64,000 bases of DNA. Source: Atopsyche davidsoni (lineage: Eukaryota > Arthropoda > Insecta > Trichoptera > Hydrobiosidae). A program made the translations under genes and the position numbers. The notes below the pieces were generated by a model. That model had not been told where the DNA came from. It did no database searches and worked only from the letters and a program-made list of their open reading frames with translations. The stretch covers positions 310,001 through 374,000 of the forward strand of contig JAILWY010000022.1 of the NCBI GenBank assembly GCA_022113835.1, given 5' to 3'. This document shows, piece by piece, positions 48,869-59,946 of the stretch. Positions within the stretch are counted from its first letter, which is position 1. The number at the start of each line of letters is the position of its first letter.

Positions 48869-50802
48869 ATTCACTGCATTTGATGTATCATTTATTATCA
48901 CCTTCTCGTGATTTTAAGGGGCTGCGCAAAAAAAAACTAACATTCAATAGAGAAAACCCTGGAATGGACCGAAACAAACAATGTTGAAATTGACAAGTTG
49001 TTATAGATCCCCTCGTGCATTTTTGCTGTGCTTCAAAAGAATAATATGCTGTGTAAATAATTGATATATGATTTATTGCAAACTCCTCGCCATTTTGAGC
49101 GACTACATGTTAATTTCCAGCAGCGGTCTCGCGAGTCAGACATTTTACCTTTTATGGCCTTGTTTTGGATAGCCGAGATTTCCGTGGCATTTGAAAATAT
49201 TCACCGACTGAATCTGACCTTTACAACGCGACAGCCGAGCTAGTTTTTTAAAATAATAAATGGACCATAGAAACAAGCAATATTTTCAATGTAAACACGA
49301 AAACGTTAAAAAAAATCCTATTTGTCTTATTTCGGCACTTGAGTAACTAAGTATTAAATAAATTGATTATATATCTTTTGAAGGTTGAGATATATTATGT
49401 CGGTGATTTTGAATTATCTGGAGCGACGAATCTGTATTGTTGATTTGCTATCTATCTAAAAACATTTTAGATTAAAGAATACCGTCGGATAGGTCAGATA
49501 AATCAAATCAGTGATTTTAAAGAAATGAAATTTCAATAAGTTAAGGGTATATTCAAATATATATTTTATAAAAATTGTTATTTGAAATAAGCATTAAAAA
49601 TCAAGCAATATAATCGGATCGTTTAAATTGTTTATTTAATCCAAAATAGCGTTGAAAAATATCCATAAAAAATAATTGGTTTATTAAAATTATTACTAGC
49701 TACATTCAATCACTATTAATAGCCATAAATCCGTAGATATTTCACGCGATTAATTGGTCGTAATTGCGGCAACACTTTGAGACCTTAAAGTGTTTTTTTT
49801 TTTTTTTTTATAGACTGGCAATATTGATTTCAAGTCTTTATTATAATTTGAAACGTATGAATATGGATACAAATTAATTATGTTTTTTTTTTTTTTTATA
49901 ATCTAAGGTCGTAATTAAAATATTTTTGTGTTTAAATTAGCTGTGTTGTTCAACAACTAATTAAATGTATTTCTTTAATAATAAAATTCAAAAAAATATA
50001 TAAGCCACATACAATCTGCAATTAAAATTTAAAAAATGTATACGTGACTCGATACACATATTTTAACAAACAATCTTTCGATCCTAAATTCTGAAGGGGT
50101 TCTTCGACAAAGTCATCCATTAACAAGTCTTTCAATGAAAATCAATACATTATTTTCGCCATTTTGAAAATATGCGTTACTTTCTAGAGAAACATTTTCC
50201 CACTTTGCATGTGCCAGAAAGTTACGATTTTATTTAACGTAACGCCTATTGTGTTCGTGTAAGATATCTGATCTTTCGATTAGTTGTTTTTCTAGCATAG
50301 CCTTAATAATGTTGTTTTCAATACTTAACTAATAACGTCATTTAAATGATTAATAATATGACGTGGTTTATAAAAAAAATATGACATCAGAATAACTACA
50401 TGTATGTTTATTTATAGAAATTCGCTATAGCAGCTTATGTAAGTAGTATTATTTTTTATTGATTTTTGTCACTTTAGTGATGAATTAATATTGGAACGAT
50501 TGCGATATTTTAATTTTCAATAAGTAAAGCTCTGCTTGACAATTCCCACCTTGTATGTTGGCGAAACAAGTCGCTGTAAAAGACAAAAAGTGGGACCCAA
50601 ATTAAAAAAAAAACCATTTAATTCAAAAATAAAGATTTTAAAGTGATAAAAGTTTTGGGGTCGCTGGCGCAGACGAATCGGCAGCGACGTCGATTATGCA
50701 TTCTACCTACTCTCCCCTTTGCTTTGAATAATAGGGGACACTGCGAAACGTAAGATAACAGTTATTCCGCGTGGTGGAGCAATAAGGTAACAGGTTAGGT
50801 TG

Positions 50803-50865
50803 GTCCAGGATGTCTTCTCAGGGGAGGCTTATGCTTTCCCCTTCGGAAGACATAAGCCCTCCTGG
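50803..50865. repeat. Imperfect hairpin
   Basis: TCCAGGA...GGGGAGGCTTATG pairs with CATAAGCCCTCC...TGGA. It may be a tiny MITE core; the target duplication is unclear. Confidence 0.5.
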
Positions 50866-53639
50866 ATTTGTCGATGCGGAGCGTTCTCCCCTAACATAGT
50901 TTAACCGGAAATGAAATCGTAGGGTTTCGAACGGAGCGAAATAGACTGCTAGGATACTACGAAAATTTTGAAATGTTATGATTCTTGCCATTTCAGGGCG
51001 TCTTCATAAACTTCTGAAAGCTTATCAATAAATATTAAAAACAGTTTTCCTTTTTAACTCTTGGCTAGGTCTAGACAAGGATAGGTTTAATTTCAGGCGA
51101 ACACGACTTATTTCGGATAATAATGATATACGTTTGGCTTAGGTCTAGGTGAATTTTGAAATGGTGTATATGAGAATGAGTAATACTCGGTTCTTGGGTG
51201 TTATGTCGCATTTTAAATTATCATAAACAACCACTACCAATATGACTTTCAAATACCTCAAGATTGCCCCAGTACCTGTATAGAAACGTCGGAACAGTAT
51301 TTCTTATTTGTTTATGTTCTAAGCCAACAATTTATTGTATTTTTTAAACGAATCATAAACCCAAGAACGTAGTTAAACTGCTTTAAAAAAACCGGTTCCA
51401 AGCTGCTTTTAAACACAGTAACCAGTTCACACGGACGAAGGCTCAACAGTAATCGACGATTTCGTGAAATGTCTTCAAGGTTCTCGGCTCGCTGCAGTCA
51501 TCAGTCGTGTCACTGCGCTATCCGGACATCCATCTGTCGCTAAGTCTGTTAAGTCTGACCCTAATATCCAAGCAATTGTTGGTGTATTAATAGAACAAAA
51601 CTTAAGCTGTGTTAGAATAACAGCTGATTGTCTTTCATGTTCTTAATTTCCAGGAACGAAGGCTCAGATAAATGACCCACACGTGTGTTCCCTGGCCGCC
51701 TCTTTGTTGCCGATTGGTGGCCAAAATGCGGAAGTTTATTTTTACCATGGACATTTTCAACATTTACACGTAAACATCATGGGAAAAAACAACTTAACAC
51801 TGTGGGAAGCAATGGCTCGCCGTCCCATACAGACATACTAGGCCACTAATGTACTAAAATAATTTTAAATACTTAACTTACAAGCTTACCTTTGCCTTGA
51901 AATGATTATATTCCATATCTTTTTTTTTCTCATATGACAAAAATATTTATTTTAGTATAGTCTATTCTGATTGATTGGACTGTTTTATACAGTGAGCGAA
52001 AATTCCTACATTCAGTAAAAATGCATTATTCATTATTTCTAAATACCAATCAATATTTCGCATATACTTAGGTATGTTAAACTTATCGAACACATTTCTT
52101 ACCTGTCATATTATCTATCCAAGAGTTATGGCACAATTAAGTCGGGTGTATTTATATTTACACGTAACACTCAAACCGGGTCGTTATTTTTGAAAAATGA
52201 CTGAACCGAAGGCCTTCAAGTTACAAGAAATACATTTCACCTGAGACTGGCGTCACACGATCAGAATGAATTATGGGGTTGATAATAAACCTACTTTGAT
52301 ACGATTCCATATCATATATAATGATAATGCTTTTTACACTTAACCTTCGGTTTGAGTTTCCGTCTCGCGTTTCTGCTTCCGGCGTGTTTCCAAAAAATAA
52401 AAAAACAGGATAAGTTGACGGATAAGACGAATTTGTTATATACTATTTATTGGTGTTATTTTTTGAGTTTGCGTTACGATATAATGAATGAAATATTATA
52501 CTAAAAAGAAGCAGTCGAAGAAGCAATTGTTGCTTAGTATCTCTACGTAAAATTCAAATTATTTTTTTTCTATATTTAACTTTAGTAAGGCTGCTGTTTA
52601 GACATCTCTAATTAAAACAATTAAATCGCGGCCATCTCAACTGCGCTCCAAGGCCGCCGCGTGAGCGCCTCGGCTCCAGTGGTTCCCAACCTTTCCAAAA
52701 GAATTATATATATATTATTAATAAAAGTTTGTGCAACACGAGTTCTGGTCGGCCTGTGTAAGCTGGTGTTCAAAATAAATAAAACGCAAAAAGTTCGGTT
52801 GGGTTCGATTATCCGAACTGTCAAAAATCTTAATAACAAAAATAGATTTGAAATTAATGTACTGTATAGTGTAATTTACATTACCTTTCACAACAAGTAT
52901 AATATAATATTTTTTGTATTCAAATACGACTCGTAGGGTTAGTGTAAACTATAGTTGAATGATTTCATGGTACGCTTTTTATATAGTTTTAATTATTAAT
53001 TATACATTCTTTACGCTTGGGCACGGATCTGGTTGTTTTTATTTTTTACTTTATTTATTTTATCACAATTTTGATAGATTGAAATTTATATATAAATGCT
53101 GTTATTTTTTTTAGAATTACCGGGTTCTAGGGTGTTACTGTGCGTTTTTGGTTGATGTTTCCGACGATTCGGTCCATCATCAGGGATGCACTATGAATAT
53201 TGTATCGAAGGAGCAACCGAGCGGTTTTCAATCTGAGACAGTCATTTCGATTGATGCTGCAAGGGAAGAATCCACACAACGACCACTACTTCAAAATGAT
53301 ATGAACTTCAAATGATAGTACTTCCAAAAACAAGGCTAATAACATGAATTATACTATTAATTGCGGTTGGTCACCACTACAGCTGCTGCTTTTTTTTATT
53401 ATGTGTTCACAAGCGATAGCATCTCTTCGCACATTCAGCTGCTAATCTCGGGGGCGCAGGTCAGTGTGTCTGGAGGCGAGTGATTTTTTCGCTGCTTTTT
53501 TATTGATGCCGCTCCAAGTGGGCGTGCGAGTAAAACCCATTCGGTCTTATTGAATGATTATAATTTCGTTGCATAAGCGAGAGCACAATTAAATTATTGC
53601 TTACGGACGATACTCGGTGGAAGTCCCATCCTGTTGCTT

Positions 53640-53935
53640 TTGCATCCTGAGCGGGTGTACAGGATCGGTAATGGAGTAGGGGACTTGGAATGATCCTGGT
53701 ATTGTTTCTGTAGCCTGCTGCAGAAGGAGTATCAGCTCCAAACGACAGAGCTTTGGAATGAAAGGATTATACAATAATGCCACTGGGCAGTGATAATACG
53801 CAGTTTTCCAATATAAAACTGCGGGGTAGAAATACCCAGAGATACATTACCCTATTCTTCCAAGGAAAACAGTGAATTCAGCATTAAAATATGCCCAGGG
53901 AATGGTCGCCAACCTCCTCCATCAACCTCAATACC
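53640..53935 (+). repeat. Dispersed AAACTGCGGTGTAGAAGG family, copy 6
   Basis: CAGGATCGGTAATGGAGTAG, GGACTTGGAATGATCC, GAAGGAGTATCAGCTCCAAA, AAACTGCGGGGTAGAAATAC and GGTCGCCAACCTCCTCC in order. One of the longest copies. Confidence 0.7.
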
Positions 53936-54333
53936 GAAAATAGAGAAATCCATAGATGCATCATCCAAGGTTTTTTTTTATTTATTTGTATTTCAGCTCC
54001 GGCAGTGTCTCCTCTATTTCCTCTATATTTAAAAAGATTATTGAAGTTCGCGCACAATATTGTCATTCAAAACAGAAAGTTTTATCATTTGTGGTTTATC
54101 AAAAGAATGCCACCGAAATAGCTGCAATTGGAAGAAATGAAAAAGAGCCGAAAGAGCAGCCGAAACTGCCGGACAGCGTGAAGTGCTTTTGGAGTCAAAA
54201 AGGTTGAGTCAAGAGCTGTAGAAACATCAGAAAAACATGAACCACGTCTGGAACAAGTTCAGATCGGAGCTACTACACCAAGAGCTGCTGAAACTCCTCA
54301 ACAGCATGAAAACAGCGTAGCAGCACACGCCGG

Positions 54334-54334
54334 C

Positions 54335-54362
<28 letters not shown>
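54334..54362 (+). repeat. (TA)n microsatellite
   Basis: About 14 TA units directly at the left edge of the foldback structure. Confidence 0.95.
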
Positions 54363-54367
<5 letters not shown>

Positions 54368-55030
54368 CATTTGGGAATAGCAATTTTCGTTTGTCGCTCG
54401 TTTTCAAGGCCTTTTTTCAAATTTGGAACACAGACAAATCTTGCGTTAATTTTGGGACACGTTTAGGTACCTGTTTTTTATCCGACCACCAAAGAAACTT
54501 GTCTATTGTTTTGCTTCTTTTGTTGGCAACAGCGAGTAAACACGTATTGTTTATTTATTTAATTTAAAGTATAACCGTCAAAGAAATGAAAGTTTTTTTT
54601 CAATTTTGTATCATATATTTATATAGTTTTTAGTATTCAATAAAGTCACATTTTATAAACAATGAAATATGAGACATGCATTATCCTGGTGGCCAGAATG
54701 TTACAATGCCATCCATGATGGTGTCGAAAGGATCTATGTGTCGCATTTTCACACGAAATACCACGCTGTTGTAGAAAAAGAACGCTACTAGCCTTGTCGT
54801 GTACGACTGTTGATAACTGAAGTAAGTTCATTTTTTGTTTGACGGTTATACTTTGAATTAAATATATTTATTTAATTCAAATACGTAATTCACAATACGT
54901 GTTTACTCGCTGTTGCCAACAAAAGAAGCAAAACAATAGACAAGTCTCTTTGGTGGTCACGTTTATATATGCACAATACTCGGGAGGAGCAATTTTCGTA
55001 TGTCGCTCGTTTTCAAATTTGGAACACAGA
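54361..55030. mobile_element. Foldback structure with direct-repeat flanks
   Basis: Inverted arms 54485-54582 and 54838-54957 share AAGAAGCAAAACAATAGACA, CGCTGTTGCCAAC and GACGGTTATACTTT; the right arm has about 20 extra bases. Outside them, direct repeats 54361-54435 and 54969-55030 share GCAATTTTCGT-TGTCGCTCG and AAATTTGGAACACAGA. The 255-bp centre has no clear gene. It ends a few bases before the CpG island at 55.0 kb. Confidence 0.75.
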
Positions 55031-55460
55031 AGTAGAGCCGGTGCGGCGCGTCTTGGATCGCTACGCTGTTTTACCGCGGGCGCGCTTTGCCGCCAAAAGC
55101 CGGCGGGGCTGCGCGCGCACGAACAGCTGGGCCAGCGCAACGCAGCCGCGCCGCCGTCAGTCGCGTCTCGCAGCGCACGCGGGCCGGAGCTCCGTCACTG
55201 CGCCCCGCGCCCCCCGCCCCGCGCCCCCCCCGCCCCGCCGGGCTCCTCGCCCGCGCTGTCGCTCTTATCGATTTTCCCCCGCGAGTGTGGCAAGATGATG
55301 TGTGTGCCGTGCCGCCGTTCCCCCGTGTTGTGATCCCGTGAAGTGCGAGCGATGGAGTTCGAGAACGACTTCAGCCTCAAGGAGTGGGCCAAGGACAAGC
55401 CCCTCAGCATCCTGCAGCTGGATCCCGCCGACCGGGCCGTGCTGAGAATCGCAGGTGCGT
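55030..55460 (+). promoter_or_regulatory. CpG island promoter of the spectraplakin-like exon
   Basis: Very GC- and CpG-rich from about 55030 to the exon end. It contains the proposed first coding exon and its 5' UTR. No TATA box is visible, consistent with a dispersed, CpG-type start. The many overlapping frames here are composition artefacts. Confidence 0.6.
55352..55454 (+). CDS. First coding exon, spectraplakin (short stop/MACF-like) candidate
   Basis: ATG at 55352 starts MEFENDFSLKEWAKDKPLSI, then LQLDPADRAVLRIA, and the exon stops at a donor GCAG|GTGCGT after one base (G) of the next codon. From memory of insect Shot/MACF isoforms, the stretch PADRAVLRIA is followed by Asp-Glu-Arg-Asp and the calponin-homology domain. 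The leftover G fits that Asp codon. The partner exon is not in the window, so this is a recognition by memory, not by alignment. The spliced product would link actin and microtubules. A GTG at 55343 lies in frame but is not the start. If correct, 55455-64000 is intron. Confidence 0.55.
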
Positions 55461-56290
55461 CGTCCCCCATGGCGTGGCGCCTTTATCAGCCGTGCGCCTC
55501 GTTTTACGCTCGTGTCTGCGAAACTGGTCGCCGGCTCGGGTTATCTAACGATGCGCAACTCTTTTTTGACATGTTTACGTTGCGTGCGCTCCCCGACGGA
55601 ATTTTGCGGACCGACCTCAGTTTTGACAATATACCCACTCGCGATCTTTGTTTGTTTTTTTTTTTTTTGGGGTCTGCGGATTCGAAAATCCGCATCGCTC
55701 GGTCGTGCACGACTCGTCACCGCTCGCCCGAAAAGTATTGTTTATTTAAAAAAAATATACATCAAACTTATCAATCTGAGCACAATGCAAAGTCTGTTTT
55801 TTTTTTAAGATTATTTCTGTACAGATATCATTTGTGTTGTTATCTATTTTAAATTATTTACAAAAAAATATTTTTAATCAAATTATGAATAATAAATAAA
55901 AGTAGTGTGCAATGGTTTTTCTCCTTCCCCGTGACGCATTTGACCGCTCGGTGATCGCCGATCAGTTAATCGGCCTCTCGGAAACTGGACATGTTGTTCT
56001 TGATCCTTTTCCAGATTTATTATGAATTCACCCAAAAGAAAGTGTTTTTTTTTCCGTGTTGTGATGTAACCGAAGGAATGCGTCCACATAACCGTCCGGA
56101 TCCGTTTAATTGTTAATTGTTTTAATAATTTATGATTGTTTGTGATTTTCGGCACTGGCAACACCCGCCGGAAGTGGGCGTGTGTTAATTCGCTTATTAA
56201 TTAATCATATTGGACTGCACTTTCCGTCCGCGAACGAAAGTGAAATGATATCGTAAAAAAAAAAGTACGTCGACAATAATTATTGCATGT

Positions 56291-56411
56291 TCAATATTTT
56301 CGACAGAGTGTACGTGGTGGAATTCCATTTTAATATTTTGATAATAAAGGTTGGCGAAACCGGTCATCAATAAAAAATAACATGTGGAAAAATCACTCGA
56401 GTATTTTATTG
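56291..56411. repeat. Palindromic repeat family copy
   Basis: TCAATATTTTCGACAGAGTG, GGTGGAATTCCATTTTAATA, AAGGTTGGCGAAACCGGTCA, AACATGTGGAAAAATCACTC. One arm plus the flanking GGTGGAATTCCA segment; the other arm is missing. Confidence 0.8.
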
Positions 56412-56639
56412 CATAATTATTAACTCATATTTAGATAAGCCTTACTCATTTACGTAATACTAATCAATTGTCAACAGAAATATGAAACAAGGCCGTGTCT
56501 GATTATTTAAAAAAAAAATTGTAAATAAGAATTTAATCTAGAATCATACAATTACGTTTATGATGATATAATACATTTATCACAATTGTAATTTTTGTGT
56601 TAGGTATGGTTGGGCTTGATGTTTTTTTTTTGGTCCTCC

Positions 56640-56737
56640 GTAACGTTTCGGCCCCCGTGCTAGGACCATCTTCGGAGGTTTTTATTTAAAAACGTAACAC
56701 CTGAAGATGGTCACGGAGCCCTAATCAAAACGTCAGT
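56640..56737. repeat. Inverted pair of hammerhead-like motifs
   Basis: Minus-strand copy at 56643-56680: CCGAAGATGGTCCTAGCACG then GGGGCCGAAACGTTA, flanked by CCTCCG / CGGAGG that can pair. Plus-strand copy at 56704-56735: CTGAAGATGGTCACGGAGCC then CTAATCAAAACGTC. The two face away from each other across a 25-bp AT-rich spacer. Confidence 0.65.
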
Positions 56738-57208
56738 AAAATTGTAAATAAAAGTATGCACGGCATGACTATCGGTCTCGGCGTATTCTCGGAAGGTGCG
56801 GAGGAGCCTCAGGACCACCAGGACCACACGATGGTACAAAAAATGACACCGAAATAGAGATTTTTGAAAACAGATGTCGAGCACATGTTGTCGCCACGCG
56901 CGTCACCGGCTCTGCGATTTGACGATCAAATTATTTACTGTCTGTACAAAATTGTACCAAAACAATGACGATCTATAAAAAATATTAAAAAAAAAAAAAT
57001 TGTCTTTATAGGGCGCCCTCAAAGTCTGGGCCTTATCAGTGGTGGCGCGCAATCAATAAGAGATACAGAATACGATAAAATCTTTAAAACTAAGCAAACA
57101 GTTTTCAAATCGACTTTGGATACAATTCAACATAAAAGGTTTTGTAATGATAAAAAGCAACTTTGTATTTTTGTCTTCACTTTGAGATTATTAGAATTAT
57201 TTGCATAA

Positions 57209-57248
57209 CTAGTTTCGACCCTATACACCGGGTCATCATCAGATGCAT
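57209..57248 (-). repeat. Hammerhead-like motif, CTGATGA type
   Basis: Minus strand: CTGATGATGACCCGGTGTAT then AGGGTCGAAACTAG. It has CTGATGA, a 5-bp stem GACCC/GGGTC and GAAAC. One extra T stands between CTGATGA and the stem. Confidence 0.6.
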
Positions 57249-57649
57249 GACTAAACTGACATGTTTAGTCATGTTACTTTTTATCATAAAAATAATGGAT
57301 CTTCACCAATCAAATACCTTGTCCCTCAACAAGAATAAAAGGTTTTTTTTGTAATTGAGAATTTCGTAAAAATAATTTTATTCGACCAGTTTGCGTAGCG
57401 ACAAATGAAAAGTGTGAAACCACTGAATGTAAGGCGGAATCCTCGAGCGGGCATTGCACGTGACGCCGTTGGCGATCGCTGGTCCGCGAGGGTCTGCTGC
57501 AGACGATGCCGTTACGTCCGATGCTCAGCCAGGTGTGCCGAGGAGTCGCAGCCGAGCGCGACGGAGCTCTCGGCTGAGCAAGCCGCTTCGCATGCAACAC
57601 CCATACAAGCCGATTGTGAAACAGCAAATAAACAACCGATGCCTCTACT

Positions 57650-57765
57650 CACAGTGGGTCGGTGACCATTTCTCTGGATGTGTGCACACTCCCGATCTAC
57701 ACCCCGCGCGCAAATTCCGCATCCACGACAACTCCCTCCTTCCAATGCCCCCATTTTTTACAGCC
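57650..57765 (+). repeat. Dispersed repeat, 3' module
   Basis: GACCATTTCTCTGG, CGCGCAAATTCCGCATCCAC and CCTTCCAATGCCCCC match the 3' module at 26130-26220 and the inverted one at 59655-59725. Confidence 0.55.
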
Positions 57766-57791
57766 TCCATGACTATTAAACAATCCTTCTA

Positions 57792-58347
57792 CGGGTGTCC
57801 AAACAGAGTATCGGGTATTTGTTAGTTCAGTAAAACAAAAACTACTTGTAATCAAGTATTTTTTTTATTGTTGATTATAAGAATACAAAATGGAAAATTA
57901 TTTCGAAAAGATGATGTTATCCAAATTGTGCCCGTACGCGCTGCTGGCACTCTTCTAATCTGGAACGAAGATTGCTGATAACACGCTGACACATAGCCCT
58001 CGATATTGCTGTCATTTCTGACCTGATGTTTTGTTTCAATTCCATTAGGTTCGTCGGATTATTCTCATAAACCCTTCTTTTAAGGTATCCCCATACGAAA
58101 TAGTCAAGAGGGCTAAGGTCGGGGCTTCTGGGAGGCCAGTTGATGTTACCTCTACGTCAAATGCCCTTATTAGGGAATAATTCGTCAACAGCTTCAATTG
58201 ATTGATCGGATGTATGGCAAGTTGTTGGAACCACGTTCTTGAGTTGAAACCTTGAAACTCCTGCAACTCTGGGCCCAAAATTTTTCGCAGTATATCGTTA
58301 TAACGGTCACTATTCACATTCACCCGATACTCTTTTTGGACATCCTG
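57792..58347 (-). mobile_element. Internally deleted mariner-like element
   Basis: Inverted ends CGGGTGTCCAAACAGAGTAT and (inward from the right) CAGGATGTCCAAAAAGAGTA, each next to TA (57790-57791 and 58348-58349). On the minus strand it carries transposase fragments: NSDRYNDILRKILGPELQEF, then after a deletion and frameshift PRSPDLSPLDYFVWGYLKRR and a tail ending VRAQFG with TAA at 57917-57919. SPLDYFVWG carries the last catalytic Asp. The 5' deletion joins the terminal repeat directly to mid-gene sequence. It differs in TIR and protein from the other two mariners. Confidence 0.88.
57917..58323 (-). pseudogene. Mariner-like transposase remnant
   Basis: C-terminal half only. The expected QDGA segment after WFQQ is lost, and a frameshift separates the NSDRYND part from the SPDLSPLDYF part. 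The 92-codon frame 58045-58323 reads the first part correctly and then runs out of frame. Confidence 0.8.
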
Positions 58348-58480
58348 TATATCAACATCGACAACACAGAAATAGAGAGAGTTAAAATATTTAGGTTGAA
58401 TGAGAACTGTGCTTTTCGCATGATATATGGCAAGCGTTATTTAAACATATTTTTCCTTACAAAATCTCAATAAATAAATC

Positions 58481-58560
58481 CACGTAAGCCACACCTCGTA
58501 AGCCCCACAACCTGGGCGCAGGATCAGGGCACAGCCACGTACCGTTTTGTAAGCATCGCA
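58481..58560 (+). repeat. SINE-like fossil repeat, copy 4
   Basis: CCACGTAAGCCACACCTCGT, AAGCCCCACAACCTGGGCGC, AGGATCAGG, then TTGTAAGCATCGCA. The most complete copy. Confidence 0.6.
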
Positions 58561-59560
58561 GTAGATATATCGAAATATACAAGTGGATTATTCTTACCGC
58601 GTGTTGTAGGTGCACTTAATATTTCAGAAACGACGAGAAATAATCCCAAAACCGTTTGACTTTTATCGCTTCGTGACGTGTGGAGAAAAAAAAAAGTAAT
58701 AATTTGTATTTAACGCAAGGCACTTGCTTCAGCATAAAACATTAATTTATTTACTTATTCTAAATAAAAACTGTAATATGTGGTACAAAGTAAATCAATC
58801 GAGAAATATTCTATTACAAAAAGTGTCAATGTCGTCGGGTGAACCGCTCAAATGAATAACCCTAAAACCGACAGAAGAGTTGTTTTTATTGACATATGTT
58901 TTTTTTTTTTTTAAAGCATTATCTCTCAAGATCCGGTTCCGAAGGTCGACAATGCAATTTTTTTTTTTAAATTAAATATTAATTAATTTATTGACGCGAC
59001 TAGTTTCGCACTCTCTTGAAGACGCCGAGCTAGTATGTTGGTATAAATATAACATATATTGTATTATTCATGATCGTCTTGTCTTTTCTCGTGATGCTTG
59101 CGCCACAGGGACTTTTTATTTTCTGCTTGTCGCAATTTGCATTTGCAGTGCGTGTCTTTTGCTTTAAATTATCCTAAAATAGTTACTTCGGCGAAGTAGT
59201 TTCCAATTGCGCGTTTCGCATACGCATTGTCGCATTGCCCCAAATACCGTGCTATTTAAAAACGTGTAATTCGCATCTAAACGCAGTATTCATACGAATT
59301 TATTTTTATTAAAAAATATGTGTATCGACACTTGCATACGATGTGTTGTAGATGCACTCGAATTGTACGAAACATGCAAGTGTGCCAACACAAAAGTATT
59401 TCCCATGACAGGCTCAAAAAAAAAAAACTAACTCTGAACTAAAACTGCTTCAGCTGAACGAGCTACAAGACCACGACGTAATGCAGCAAGTGTTATGGAA
59501 CAATACACTTTAACTATAAAGTACATCATGCATATGATAAAAATCAGTCACCGAGTGACG

Positions 59561-59562
<2 letters not shown>

Positions 59563-59651
<89 letters not shown>
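59563..59651 (+). repeat. (AT)n microsatellite, about 89 bp
   Basis: Uninterrupted AT dinucleotides. Likely length-variable between individuals. It explains the poly Ile-Tyr frame on the minus strand. Confidence 0.97.
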
Positions 59652-59652
<1 letters not shown>

Positions 59653-59654
59653 AT

Positions 59655-59725
59655 TGTCAGCAAAGAGAGGCATTGGACGAAGAAAGTTAACATCGATACG
59701 AAATTTGCGCCAGGGGCTGGGAGTG
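59655..59725 (-). repeat. Dispersed repeat, 3' module, inverted copy
   Basis: Minus strand: GGCGCAAATTTCGTATCGAT and TTTCTTCGTCCAATGCC match 57650-57765 and 26130-26220. Confidence 0.55.
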
Positions 59726-59824
59726 AGGGGGTGCAGACTTTTTAAAACGAAATAAATTTTTTTTGAGGGACACAGCATTAGTTTTGGTGAAGATCCACAT
59801 CCATGATTCGGTTTAATTTTGCAT

Positions 59825-59860
59825 CTGACGATGGCCAGGTGAATGGTCGAAACTAGCTTT
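59825..59860 (+). repeat. Hammerhead-like motif, CTGACGA type
   Basis: CTGACGATGGCCAGGTGAAT then GGTCGAAACTAG: CTGACGA, stem GGCCA/TGGTC, GAAAC, again with one T before the stem. Same family as 57209-57248. Confidence 0.6.
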
Positions 59861-59885
59861 TTAAAATGTTAAAAATGTTTCAACT

Positions 59886-59946
59886 CGCAGAATACGCACG
59901 GTTTGATCAAGAACCGAGGACGACATCGGAAATGGGAGATTTGCAG
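59886..59946 (+). repeat. Dispersed 60-bp repeat, second copy
   Basis: Partner of 23096-23159: CGACATCGGAAATGGGAGAT-TTGCAG. Confidence 0.6.

Larger units (their letters stand above)
48870..54330. other. Gene-poor stretch with fossil repeats
   Basis: No supportable coding exon. It contains a small hairpin (50803-50865) and hammerhead-like motifs at 51257-51293 (plus) and 53155-53185 (minus). The 60-codon frame at 51464-51646 is followed by a plausible acceptor-like TTTCCAG, but no domain is visible. Confidence 0.4.

Noticed and set aside
54899..55341. Long overlapping plus frames before the 55352 exon
   Set aside because: Arg/Ala/Pro-rich frames in all phases of a CpG island. The ATG at 55352 with a clean donor is the better coding exon.
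59548..59778. Minus frame with Tyr-Ile repeats
   Set aside because: Translation of the (AT)n microsatellite.
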